NCBI GenBank assembly: GCA_034770075.1
Contig: CM068386.1
Coordinates: forward strand, 40,481,990 to 40,545,989
Source: Aralia elata
Lineage: Eukaryota > Streptophyta > Magnoliopsida > Apiales > Araliaceae
DNA length: 64,000 nt
Direction of reading: 5' to 3'
Positions 11,014 to 21,078 of the stretch are shown one piece after another. The notes under the pieces were generated by a model that saw nothing but the letters and a program-made list of their open reading frames with translations, made no database searches and had not been told where the DNA came from. The translations under genes and the position numbers were made by a program. Position 1 is the first letter of the stretch. Each line of letters opens with the position of its first letter.

Positions 11014-13237
11014 GATGAAGTCGTCCTACGAGTTGGAAATGGAGCAAAGGTTGCTGCATTAGCTGTAGGAACTTATCGTTTAGCACTGCCTACGGGCAAG
11101 TCCATTAGTTTAAATAATTGTTATTTTGTTCCAACACTCATTAGAAACATTATTTCAATTTCTGTATTGGATATGGATGGTTTTGATATTATAATAAAGA
11201 ATAATAGTTGTTTTATTTATAATAAAAATGTTTTATATGGTGTTGGTAATTTACTGAATGGACTTTACATACTTGACTTGCATGAAAATATACTTCAAAT
11301 TGAACAAACAAAGAAAAGGAAAAAGAGATGATGTTAATTATACCTTTATGTGGCACTGTAGACTCGGTCATATTAATGAAACAAGATTATCCAAGTTGCA
11401 TAAAGATGGGCTTTTAGAGCTATCTGATTACGAATCATATCCAACTTGTGAATCTTGTCTCATGGGTAAGATGACTAAATCCCCTTTTAGTGGAAAAGGA
11501 GAAAGAGTTACAGAGTTGTTAGCGTTGGTACACACAGACGTTTGTGGACCTATGACAACGAATGCACGAGGAGGGTATTCTTATTTTATTACTTTCACTG
11601 ATGATCATTCTAGATTTGGATATGTGTATTTAATGAAATACAAATCTGAATCGTTTGAAAAGTTCAAAGAATTCAGAAGTGAAGTAGAGAAACAAACTGG
11701 TAAAAGTATTAAAATTCTTCGATCGGATCGAGGAGGGGAATACTTAACCAGTGAGTTTCTCAATTGTCTCAAAGAAAATGGTATAATCTCACAATGGGAC
11801 TCCACCAGGGACGCCACAGTTGAATGGTGTATCTGAAAGGAGAAATCGAACATTGTTGGACATGGTTCGTTCCATGATGAGTTTTACCGACCTTCCAATA
11901 TCCTTCTGGGGTTATGCCCTAGAATCGGCTGCATACCTACTTAACAAGGTACCTACCAAATCCGTCCCAAAGACTCCATATGAGATATGGACAGGGAGGA
12001 AACCAAATCTTAAGCATGTTAAGACTTGGGGTTGTCCAGCTTATGTCAAAAGGTTTGAGCATGATAAGCTGAAGACTAGATCCGACAAATGTAGATTCGT
12101 GGGATACCCTAAAGAAACATCAGGGTAATATTTCTATCATCCTACTGATCAAAAGGTGTTTGTAGCAAAACACGCTGCCTTCTTGGAAAAGGAGTTTATC
12201 CTCGAAGGGGTCAGTGGGAGTAAGATATATCTTGAAGAAGTTCAAGAACCACAAAATACTACGGATCAAAGTCAGGTACCTGACCAAGTAGAAGAACCTA
12301 CTGTACCACTACCTATTCGTAAATCTGGAAGAGTACCGAAGATACCTGAGAGGTATGGATTCATCATAGAGGATGATGATGAGGTACGCATCATAGAAGA
12401 TGATGATCCATTGACTTACGAAGAGGCTATGAGTAGTGAAGACTCAGAGAAATGGCTAGGAGCCATGAAATCCGAGATGGACTCCATGTATGAAAACCAA
12501 GTATGGACTTTGGTTTCACCACCTGAGGGCATTAAGCCTATTGGGTGTAAATGGGTCTTTAAGAGAAAGACTGGAGCAGATGGCAAGGTAGAGACCTATA
12601 AGGCCCGACTGGTTGCAAAAGGTTTCAAACAAAGACAAGGAGTTGACTATGATGAAACCTTCTCACCAGTAGCTATGCTCAAGTCCATTCGGATTTTACT
12701 TGCAATTGCAGCTTATTATGACTACGAGATCTGGCAAATGGATGTGAAAACGGCCTTCCTCAATGGAGAGCTTGAGGAGAATGTATATATGATACAGCCA
12801 GAGGGTTTTGTTTCAAACGGTTGGAACAAACCAAGTCTGTAAGCTACAACGATCCATTTATGGATTGAAGCAAGCTTCTCGAAGGTGGAACATCCGTTTT
12901 GATGAGATAATCAAAAGGTTTGATTTTATCAAGAACGAGGATGAACCATGTGTGTACAAGAAGGTTAGTGGGAGCGCTATATCATTCCTTGTATTATATG
13001 TTGATGATATATTACTGATAGGGAATGATGTTCCTATGCTACAGTCGATCAAAATTTGGTTATCTAAACACTTCTCCATGAAGGACTTGGGTGAGGCATC
13101 CTATATTTTGGGGATAAAGATCTATAGAGATAGATCTAAAAGGATGCTGGGCTTGACCCAAGGAAAGTACATTGACTCGATGCTAAAGAAGTTTAGCATG
13201 GAAGATTCCAAGAGAGGTCTCATGCCGATGAGCCATG
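11014..13237 (+). pseudogene. pol: Copia B pol: protease end, integrase and RT, interrupted by element C
   Basis: In order: protease end; pre-integrase zinc domain (WHCRLGH ... CESCLMG, about 11,346-11,480); integrase core with catalytic Asp 11,537-11,539, Asp 11,726-11,728 and Glu 11,835-11,837; connection region with Asp-rich repeats (about 12,240-12,440); reverse transcriptase with MDVKTAF (Asp 12,741-12,743) and YVDD at 12,997-13,008. Breaks: frameshifts near 11,315, 11,797 and 12,820, and an in-frame TAA at 12,126-12,128. The region stops at PMSH where C was inserted; the rest resumes at 23,243. All catalytic residues are present, so the ancestor was competent. Confidence 0.92.
13233..13237. 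other. Target site duplication of element C, left copy
   Basis: CCATG here and at 23,243-23,247 flank element C. Joining the flanks restores the copia sequence GAGCCATGGA seen in A and J, which proves the insertion point. Confidence 0.95.
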
Positions 13238-13444
13238 TGTAGACACCCAAATTTTGCACTTCATATACTAACCTTGACAGGAGGGCAAATTCGTCAAATG
13301 GATCGGCCTGCGAGAGCAAAAGATGGAAAAGTACGGACACTCGACGCCACCATGATAATTTGCAGCCGAAATCGACATGATAGCAGGGCTATCGGAATTT
13401 GGCATTCCCGGAGGGTGTGGCGCGCTTCTCAATGATTCCCGGAC

Positions 13445-13453
13445 TATAAAATA
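13445..13453 (+). promoter_or_regulatory. TATA box of element C LTR
   Basis: TATAAAATA within CCGGACTATAAAATACGAG; the same box is in the 3' LTR at 21,289-21,297. Transcription would start about 30 bp downstream, placing the GC-rich palindromes in the transcript. Confidence 0.65.
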
Positions 13454-13532
13454 CGAGCCTGTCAGCGAAAACCGACGTTGCGGCACGAAAATCGAGGCGT
13501 GGCACGAAAATCGAGAAAGTCAAGCCCGCCAG

Positions 13533-13670
13533 CCGCGGATAGATCTGCGGCCAAGTGGGTGCGCCAGCACGGAAACCAGGAAATCAGCACTACCAGCTGA
13601 GTGCGATGGGAGGCGTGCCAGCTGGCCAGCCGCAGATCCATCTGCGGCCAGCCGCAGATAGATCTGCGGC
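13533..13670 (+). repeat. GC-rich palindromes in C LTR
   Basis: GCCGCAGAT-nn-ATCTGCGGC occurs as perfect-armed palindromes at 13,629-13,648 and 13,651-13,670, with a related copy at 13,533-13,551 (CCGCGGATAGATCTGCGG). The 3' LTR holds the same three (about 21,376-21,519). Arms of 9 bp with a 2-bp centre would make stable hairpins. Confidence 0.88.
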
Positions 13671-15385
13671 TGGCTCTGGCCAGCCTATTTAAGCCGCTTC
13701 GGGCAGCATACAGGAGGTTCAGCAATTTTTAGAATTGGAAAGAAGAAGGAAATTCCAGCAGCAAAAGAGCACGGAAATTGAGAGGAAAAAGAGAGAAATT
13801 TTGCAATCAAATAGGAAGAAAAGAGAGAAAAAAGGAGAGAATTCAATTCTTTTGATTTTGATTGTATCAATACACTCCTTATTTTATTCAAATACATCAA
13901 GTTCACATCCATTTGGATATCAATTGCAAGGTGAAATCTCTTTCGTGATATCAATTTCTATCATATCATTTGATCAAATTAGATGCAATTTTTCATGTAA
14001 TTTATTGATTGAACAATGAATTAGGGATTATGAGTGAAGTTTCCATCGGAATAAAAAACTCTTCCTAATAACCCGATGATATTCGTTCATTAATTTCTTT
14101 GTTTGTTTTAAGGTGTTATATTTGGTATCAATTCCTTTAAAATCGTTATTTTAGGATGTCTTGGTATTGTTAGATTATTCCGGGTTGGTTCATTTTCTTG
14201 TAATATCCGATTGTTTGTGTGGTGGATACTTGGTTGTGAGCTAGGAAAGCGACCCCGGGGTCCCAATCCGATGATGGACATATCTTGATGTAAGAAGTAG
14301 AAATGACGTTAGTTTTCATTGTAAATATGTAATCGTTGGGCCTTAAAACGACGCTAAGGCGAGAATCGTGCTTAAGGCCCCGAAATAGTGAAATTTGTGA
14401 TTGTTGGCGTTCGGGGACATTTTGATGGCTTACATGCCCATGAATAGCCCCGACGCGTGTTTATGCTTGATTTGATTTATGACACGAAATTGGTTTCAAA
14501 GCTAAATGATAAGATTTTCATAAAATCAATCAAAGTAGGATATTAGAATCACGAGGTTAAAATTTGAGAAATGTTAATGAATGTCGATTCCTATCTAATG
14601 AGAAAGCTAAAGAAGGATTGTTTTCCAAAACATCACACAAAATGATTTTATAAATAAAATGACGTTTTTATTAAACCGTTGTATATAGGGTTAAAGAGAT
14701 TCTAGAAGTTGCCCATCGTTTGAGTTACAAAAGCAACGTATAGATCTCGATTCCTATTTTGACGAAGGTTTAAAACTCTTGTTTCACCAAAACGACACCT
14801 AATGGAAGTCTCATTGTTTTGACAAATTAAAATCAAACCTTTCTTATAAAGAATAAAGCTTTCTCGTGTATGCCGAAAAGATATTCCGAAGCGTTCTCAA
14901 ATTAAAACACGATTTTCCCTAAAATCCAAATGATTCTTTCATACAAACTCACCACAACATTCATTTAGGCACACACACACACACACACACACGCACGCAT
15001 ATACGTTTTATGAATTAAAGGATAGGAAAAAGCATCAAGATTGCGGTAACCGTGCTTCACGGAAGTCGAGGGGTGCCTAACACCTTCCCCTCACTTAAGC
15101 AAGCCCCCGAACTCTATGAATCTCGATTCGCAGACCAATTAATTCGGAGTCACACATGAGCCAGCGATTCATAAAAAGACGAAAACTCGGATGAGTTGGT
15201 ACATCCATTGCAAATATACCAACTACTGGGGCGACTTCTGGTTAAATGGCTCATCATAAAAAACGATCTTTCAAAACCCCGTCGACATCAATGCCGACCT
15301 TTTCCAAAAAATCATCTAAACCAAAAGGCTAAAATTGGAAAAGACTAAAAGGACACGCGAGAAGAAAAACCCGGGGGTCGACAGC

Positions 15386-15403
15386 TGGCGACTCTGCTGG
15401 GGA
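15386..15403 (+). other. Primer binding site of element C
   Basis: TGGCGACTCTGCTGGGGA starts 2 nt after the LTR end, the usual place for a tRNA primer site. From memory it is the complement of a plant tRNA-Arg 3' end, the primer reported for Ogre-like elements; I could not check the tRNA match. Confidence 0.75.
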
Positions 15404-16265
15404 CGTTAGAGGGCTTAAGCCGCGTTCAAATCTTGATGCTATCCTATCCTCTAAAATTCATAAATGTGTATGTACGTGCGATATTTTGACTTGTTTTACT
15501 TATTGTTGTGTGTGAATGTGTGCCTTTTGTCCAATGAATGAATGACTGAATGGATTTGTTTTACTTTAAAGTAATCATTTGCATACGGTGAGGACGATGA
15601 ATGTGAATGTATGTTGAGAGAGTACCTCCTCCTGAGGCGAACCTGTCGGTTTGCTTATTTACTGGACTCGAAGGGGCTGCTCCCCGGAGATGGCTCAGGA
15701 AACGCACCACCCATATCCGCTCCAATCGAAAGGATTCAGACGAGTAGATTGCGAAGATTTGGGGACCTTCATGCCGAAAAGCCCGCGAGAGTAACCCTAG
15801 GGTAGGTCAGCCTCTGATAAACCTAACGGAAGGGAAGCTTCTTCATGCCCTTTTATCGTTCAGTCAAATAAATAAATGTCATGTAAATGGCATACAAACT
15901 GTCATACCCTCATCATCATAATAAATATGTCCTGTATCATGTGATTACATCACCTGCACATATGAAGAGAATACTGACATGGTTTTGCAGGAAGGCAATC
16001 CGTGCCACGTACCAGGGTTTTCTAAAAAACTTCTAAATACTATCCTGTCATCAAACACTGACCTTGTTTTGCAGGATAAGATTAGAGAACCGAAAAAAAA
16101 AGAAAAAAAAAGAGGAAAAAAAAAAATGAATAAAAATCAGGCATCAGTGTTGACATGCATCTACCAACTTGTAACTGGCACAGTACTAAACTACGGCCCT
16201 TGTTTGTTTTGTGAGATTGCCCCTAGGATCCAACTGAGAGGCCATAAAGTCCATACTCCATCCAT
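15404..16265 (+). other. Leader of element C, no recognisable gene
   Basis: Between primer site and first pol remnant I see no gag: no zinc knuckle and no open frame longer than about 64 codons. GC content rises near 15,620-15,800. A purine-rich stretch (about 16,093-16,128) follows. Gag and protease appear to have been deleted. Confidence 0.6.
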
Positions 16266-16303
16266 CCAAATGGCAGAAGCCTGTAGCCATGAAATTACAG
16301 TTC

Positions 16304-16375
16304 TGCCACTCCAACAATACGGGCTGTGCCGAATACGAGGGATGCATCCTAGGACTGAGATTAGCCCTGAGAATT
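16304..16375 (+). pseudogene. RNase H core fragment (element C)
   Basis: The frame starting at 16,307 reads HSNNTGCAEYEGCILGLRL, matching the core of the Ty3/gypsy RNase H or archaeal-type RNase H domain around its catalytic Glu (NNxAEYEAxxxGL in the family). No other part of the domain is evident. It is a short remnant of about 24 residues in a different frame from its neighbours. Confidence 0.75.
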
Positions 16376-16565
16376 GTGGTACAGACTTGTCCGGCCTATG
16401 ATGATCAGATCGGAGAGATCTCCTATAGTGACACCCCTCCTGAATGGGCTTGGTATCAAAAACATTAAAGAGTTCCTTCGAGACAGCTCCTCTCCCGAAA
16501 ATGCAGATCTGACCAGGGAAAGAGAATCCAAAGAGGGGCAGTGAATTTCTTCCTAAGCTACGGGA

Positions 16566-16810
16566 CTGCTGAGATATCTGGAAGCCGAAGAAGCCCACAG
16601 ATTAATGAACGAAGTACATGGCAATGTGTGCAGAGCCCATATGAGCAGAGCACAAAACCGAACAAAAGCGTGTGAACGGGTCGCTACGGGCTAACCATGA
16701 AAACTGATTGCGATACTCATGTCAGGAAATGCCATCAATGTCAGATCCATACCAATGTGATCCATGCACCTCCTAATGAGCTCCATTGCTTGACCTCACC
16801 GTGGCCAGTT
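16566..16810 (+). pseudogene. Integrase zinc-binding (HHCC) domain fragment (element C)
   Basis: One frame from 16,566 reads LLRYLEAEEAHRLMNEVHGN and continues with H and C positions of the gypsy integrase N-terminal zinc domain. After a frameshift (about 16,660-16,690) the frame at about 16,691-16,810 has VRKCHQCQIH (the CxxC pair) followed by APPNELH...SPWP, the spacer that normally leads into the catalytic core. The core itself is absent. This is diagnostic of Ty3/gypsy pol. Confidence 0.85.
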
Positions 16811-16989
16811 GGACCGTGCATCAGGTGATATCCAGGAAGGGAAAAATCCCGGATTATGGCAGTGAATCCCGGCCAGTAGAAGATCAATGGGTTTTAAAAT
16901 TCTGAGTTTTATTTCAAATCTCTGCAACGCTCGTGTCATTTTGTCATGTTATCCAAAAAGGAAGATCATGTGCTGAAATGTTTTATATC

Positions 16990-17260
16990 TATGACAAGCA
17001 TTTCTGTTTTATTTCAGGCACCCCGATTTGAGGCATTTTAGCCTGGCACGCGATAGGCCAAATTCGAAGGAGGATCACGATTTTGGTATAGAGCTAGATT
17101 TCGATCTGATGGGGATTGAGCAGGGCGAGACAGATGTCGACAATACGCCTGACGAGATCAAAGGATGGGTCGAAGACAAACCCAAACCCGACTTAGGCCA
17201 AATCTTCGCCATCAAACATCAGAACCCCTGACGATCACAAAGACCCGGAGTAGGGGCAAA
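16990..17260 (+). pseudogene. Pre-RT linker with intron acceptor (element C), out of order
   Basis: A pyrimidine-rich tract ending TTTTATTTCAG (to about 17,018) is followed by a coding remnant (about 17,019-17,231) with ELDFDLMGIE and GWVEDKPKPDL. The same layout, acceptor then ELDFDLIGIE and RWVEDKPKPNL, precedes the reverse transcriptase in element D on the minus strand. In C this segment lies after the integrase fragment instead of before RT. Similarity to D continues to about 17,268, where C runs into a 47-nt poly(A). Confidence 0.75.
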
Positions 17261-17268
17261 TTCGACCA

Positions 17269-17269
<1 letters not shown>

Positions 17270-17316
<47 letters not shown>
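17270..17316 (+). repeat. Poly(A) run, 47 nt (element C)
   Basis: Uninterrupted A run starting where D has CCAAAAAGAAG, so it may have grown by slippage from an A-rich codon stretch. Further runs in C are at 18,730-18,766 (37 A) and 19,657-19,692 (36 A). Lengths may be imprecise in the assembly. Confidence 0.9.
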
Positions 17317-17319
<3 letters not shown>

Positions 17320-17935
17320 AAAATCAAAAATTTTCAAAAATCAAAAAATCCCCCAAGCCTTTCAACAAGTCAAAGGACCGGATCTTTTGTCAGCCCAGCG
17401 AGATATCAATGCAACCAGTATGAGGGAGATCACAAGAAAAGCAACTTAACACTGGGGCATTTGTCAACTACCCAGGAAATGATGACGTGCAAGTTGGCAC
17501 CCATGCAACAATCCCATCAGCATGCACCATCATCATCAAATGCTACCTCATGTCGATTCAATCTTCAAAGGTACGATCATCTGGCATTTGTCAAGCATAG
17601 TTTTCCCGGGATACGATGATCCGTGTGGAGAGGGGATTTTATTTGGCTTGAATCGGAATCGGACTAACTCTGACAAGCAAACCGTGGAGCACGATCGTGA
17701 GTATGATTAGACGAAGAAGGCTATTCAAACCTTTTGATCGGGTACAAAGCCTTAATTCAAAGCAACGTTTGCGACAGAATCGACCTCATGTGACAGCCTT
17801 CACTTTGCATTTGCACAAACTTTCAGTTGTGGGGTATAAAACTATGACGACGTTGATGGCCATTAACACGTAGTCAGACAGTCAATAATTATCAATATCA
17901 AGAGGTCAGACGATAAATGATTATCAAGCTAATGT
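17317..17935 (+). other. Non-coding 3' part of element C
   Basis: Starts with TCAAAAATCAAAAAT-type A-rich sequence, then mixed sequence with no gene. The only open stretches are about 60 codons long with no recognisable motif. Confidence 0.55.
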
Positions 17936-18434
17936 CTCGAATCGTGGCCTGGGTTATTCGAGTAATTAAGCCCGAGGGATGTCTCTACACCTGGTGCCCT
18001 AAAGCCATCTGGTTTGGGAGTCGCTGGCCCAACACTCGTTACATGGGTAACTCAGAGCCTAAGAAAACGAGCATTATAGTAGAGGAGGCCCGAGCAGATT
18101 CGAATCGTGGCATGTGGGCGACTCGAGTAATTAAGCCTAGGGGTGTCTCTGGCATCTGGTGCCCTAAATGCAGCCGTCTGGTTTGGGAGTCACCGGCCTA
18201 ACACTCGCTACATGGGTAACTCAAGCCTAAGAAAACGAATCTTGCGCAAGGTCAAGCAAAGAATGAATGGGGCAGACCCACCAGCTTGTCTCGAATCGTG
18301 GCCTTTGTTACTCGAGTAAATAAACCCGAGGGGGTGTCTGTACACCTAATGCCCCAAAACCGTCTTGGTTCAGGAGTCATTGGTCCAAAACTCGTTAAAT
18401 GGGTAACTTTGAATAGCCTAAGAAAACGAGACAA
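17936..18434 (+). repeat. Tandem repeat array 1 of C, three units of about 145-190 bp
   Basis: Units start with CGAATCGTGGC near 17,938, 18,103 and 18,293. Each carries ACTCGAGTAA, TAAGCCC.GGGG, GTGTCT, TGGTGCCCTAAA, GTTTGGGAGTC, ATGGGTAACT and GCCTAAGAAAACGA in the same order. Unit lengths differ because of indels between the repeated blocks. Confidence 0.85.
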
Positions 18435-18729
18435 GTGAAGTGGGCTAATAAAAAAAAAAAGATAAAAAAAAAAAAAACTCTCTCGGCCTTAAACAAGAAG
18501 TCATGGAAGAGAAACCCCTACTGAGTGCCCCATCGCACAGTGCATTTGTCATATGACGTCAATCCTGCTAAGAACGTTGTCGAGAATGAAGGACAGGATA
18601 CTTTTGACGAGGGAAGGTAGTTTCTTTTGAATTCGACCTTACTCACGTACAATGACCATGAATGCTTGAAGGTTTTCTTACGATTTCATAACTCGTCAAA
18701 TAGAAAATCATCAAACTCACGAGGGATTG

Positions 18730-18769
<40 letters not shown>

Positions 18770-19655
18770 ATTCTAGTACATTCACGGTTCACAACTTGCT
18801 AGATTGTTGCGATCAAACAGATATTCAATTTCATGTGCTTTAACTGCATTTTTGTCGAGATTTTAATATCTTTGTGTTGAACTAACACTAACGGCCCGAG
18901 CCTTCAAGTTTTGGCATTTTGTTAAGTCATCTGATATGCAGGATCTAGCAGAGCGGTGGAGAACTCAGCACGGTCAACATCGCGAGTTTTCGATAGAAAT
19001 TCTTGGTAACAAACACGCGCCAAGACTGGGGCAGTTAAGAATCATGAAACGGAGAGGAAGCTGAGGGTTGCACAGAACTTCTCATTGGGCCTCTCCCCAA
19101 TCCTGACTATCACTGCCTCGACGTCCGATATGATCCACGTGTATGAGCATATACAAGGGTGATATAATGCGAGACAACAGCATATCGGCCAGCAGAAATG
19201 AAATGATCAAAAGGCCAAAGAGCCCAACATAGCAGCCCGATCATCACAGAGAGCGAAACAGACTGCCTCAACTCGATGAAATGAAGACAACCAAAGAACA
19301 GACAGAGTACCAAAACCATGGTTGAAGTCTAGAAACTACACTTCACGACGAGGCATGATCCAATCAGATGTTGGCAAGCAACGACGACTGGTCGAACAGT
19401 ATCATTTGACTAAACAGGGGTCATTTCTATCTAAACATATGTTGTGCACATGCATATGTTCATAACATATCTGCCGGGTCATGCATAACATCTTTTTCAT
19501 GCATGTAGGTACGATCAAAATGAAAATCTTCAGGAAAGTACAAGCACGTCGTTTTCAACCTCACGAATGATCAGACTGTGATGGCTTTTGCGGCATGATA
19601 CGTGGACGATGTTGGTGGGTGATCCGGGACATGAAGCCGATCACACATCCCATTT

Positions 19656-19656
<1 letters not shown>
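18435..19656 (+). other. Non-coding 3' part of element C with A-rich tracts
   Basis: No coding region. Contains A-rich tracts near 18,449-18,476 and the 37-nt poly(A) at 18,730-18,766, then unique sequence. The 69-codon minus-strand frame at 19,110-19,319 shows no motif. Confidence 0.55.
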
Positions 19657-19693
<37 letters not shown>

Positions 19694-20176
19694 ACCCCTG
19701 GGAAGGGCTGATATCCACAAAAAGAAAAAAGACAAAAAACAACAAACCCTGGGAAGGGCTGAGATCCACGCGAACCACAACAAGATGGTGAGCACCCCTG
19801 GGAAGGGCTGATATCCACAAAAAGAAAAAAGACAAAAAAACAACAAACCCTGGGAAGGGCTGAGATCCACGCGAACCACAACAAGATGGTGAGCACACCC
19901 CTGGGAAGGGCTGATATCCGCAAAAAGAAAAAAAGACAAAAAACAACAAACCCTAGGAAGGGCTGAGATCCACGCAAACCACAAAAAAGATGGTGAGCAA
20001 ACCCTGGGAAGGGCTGATATCCACAAAAGAAAGAAAAAAGACAAAAAACAACAACCCCTGGGAAGGGCTGAGATCCACCTGAACCACAACAAGATGGTGA
20101 GCACCCCTGGGAAGGGCTGATATCCAGAAAAAGAAAAAGATAAAAAACAACAAACCCTGGGAAGGGCTGAGATCCA
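19694..20176 (+). repeat. Tandem array 2 of C: 102-bp dimer of a CTGGGAAGGGCTGA unit
   Basis: The core CCTGGGAAGGGCTGA alternates between GATATCCACAAAAAG and GAGATCCACGCGAAC continuations, so the true repeat is a dimer of about 102 bp. Dimers start near 19,694, 19,797, 19,899, 20,000 and 20,105. Minus-strand reading frames of 100-150 codons (Pro/Phe-rich) come from this array and are not genes. Confidence 0.92.
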
Positions 20177-20830
20177 AGATAACCAACCGGCGACGATAAC
20201 CGGGGGTTACGAGATGGGTGACCGGTGACGATACCCGGCGCCCCGACAAGACAATCGACCGGCGACGATAACCGGGCGATTACGAGATGGATGTCCGGCG
20301 ACGAAAACCGGCTCCGACAGGATAACCAACCGGCGACGATAACCGGGGGTTACGAGATGGGTGACCGGCGACGATACCCGGCCCCGACAAAGACAATCGA
20401 CCGGCGACGATAACCGGCGATTACGAGATGGATGTCCGGCGACGAAAACCGGCTCCGACAAGATAACCAACCGGCGACGATAACCGGGGGTTACGAGATG
20501 GGTGACCGGCGACGATAACCCCGGGCCCCGACAAAGACAATCAACCGGCGACGATACCCGGCGGTTACGGAGATGGGTGTCCGGCGACGAAAACCGGCCC
20601 CGACGAGACGATCGACCCGGCGAACGATAACCGGCGATTACGACATGGGTGACCGGCGACGATACCCGGCCCCGACAAGACAAATCATCCGGCGACGATA
20701 ACCGGCGATTGCGAGATGGATGTCCGGCGACGATTAATCGGCTCCCGACAAGATAACCAACCGCGACGATAACCGGGGGGGTACGCGTATGGGTGACCGA
20801 CGACGATACCCACGGACCCCGAACGAGACG
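20177..20830 (+). repeat. Tandem array 3 of C: 35-bp monomers in a 140-bp higher-order unit
   Basis: Monomers of 35 bp begin CCGGCGACGA and differ in a regular ABCD order: A continues GGGGGTTACGAGATGGGTGA, B CCCCGACAAGACAATCGA, C CGATTACGAGATGGATGT, D CTCCGACAAGATAACCAA. The ABCD block of about 140 bp repeats from 20,177, 20,321 and 20,461, then becomes irregular to 20,830, roughly 18 monomers. Each monomer is CpG-rich and has partly palindromic CCGG ends. Confidence 0.9.
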
Positions 20831-21078
20831 ATAGATTGGAAGAAGTAAAAAGGTAAACCCAACGACTAACAAATACGTCTGGTCAAAGGGTTAAAACATC
20901 GACACTCTTGCGGCTGTTTTTGCATGCGTTACATCTTGTGTTGCATCATTAAATCATATGTGTTGCATCATGTATGTATTGTCAATTCTTTATGCATTGC
21001 CATTCATGCATCGGGTGTCTGTTTCTTTATCCTGTTCATTTCATTTAACATTTCATAAACATGATAAAGAGGGGCAGC
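20831..21078 (+). other. End of C interior with polypurine tract
   Basis: Unique sequence with repeated GCATT and TGTGTTGCATCAT words, ending in AAAGAGGGGCAGC directly before the 3' LTR. The purine run (about 21,066-21,074) is the likely plus-strand primer. Confidence 0.7.

Larger units (their letters stand above)
13238..15383 (+). repeat. 5' LTR of element C
   Basis: Contains a TATA box (TATAAAATA, 13,445-13,453), a GC-rich palindrome group downstream of it (13,533-13,670), a (CA)n run near 14,967-14,991, and the terminus GTCGACA before the primer site. It differs from the 3' LTR mostly by one- or two-base indels. Reading frames of up to about 95 codons here (for example 13,377-13,661) show no conserved features and are not called. 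Confidence 0.95.

Noticed and set aside
17165..17449. 94-codon frame with a long Lys run
   Set aside because: The Lys run is the 47-nt poly(A); the frame is out of phase with the genuine pol remnant.
19561..20249. Overlapping minus-strand frames of 98-149 codons rich in Pro, Phe and Ser
   Set aside because: They are translations of the 102-bp tandem array and poly(T); the repeated peptide simply mirrors the DNA repeat.
20207..20872. 221-codon minus-strand frame
   Set aside because: It spans the 35-bp tandem array; because 35 is not a multiple of three the peptide cycles through frames, with no domain and no conservation expected.
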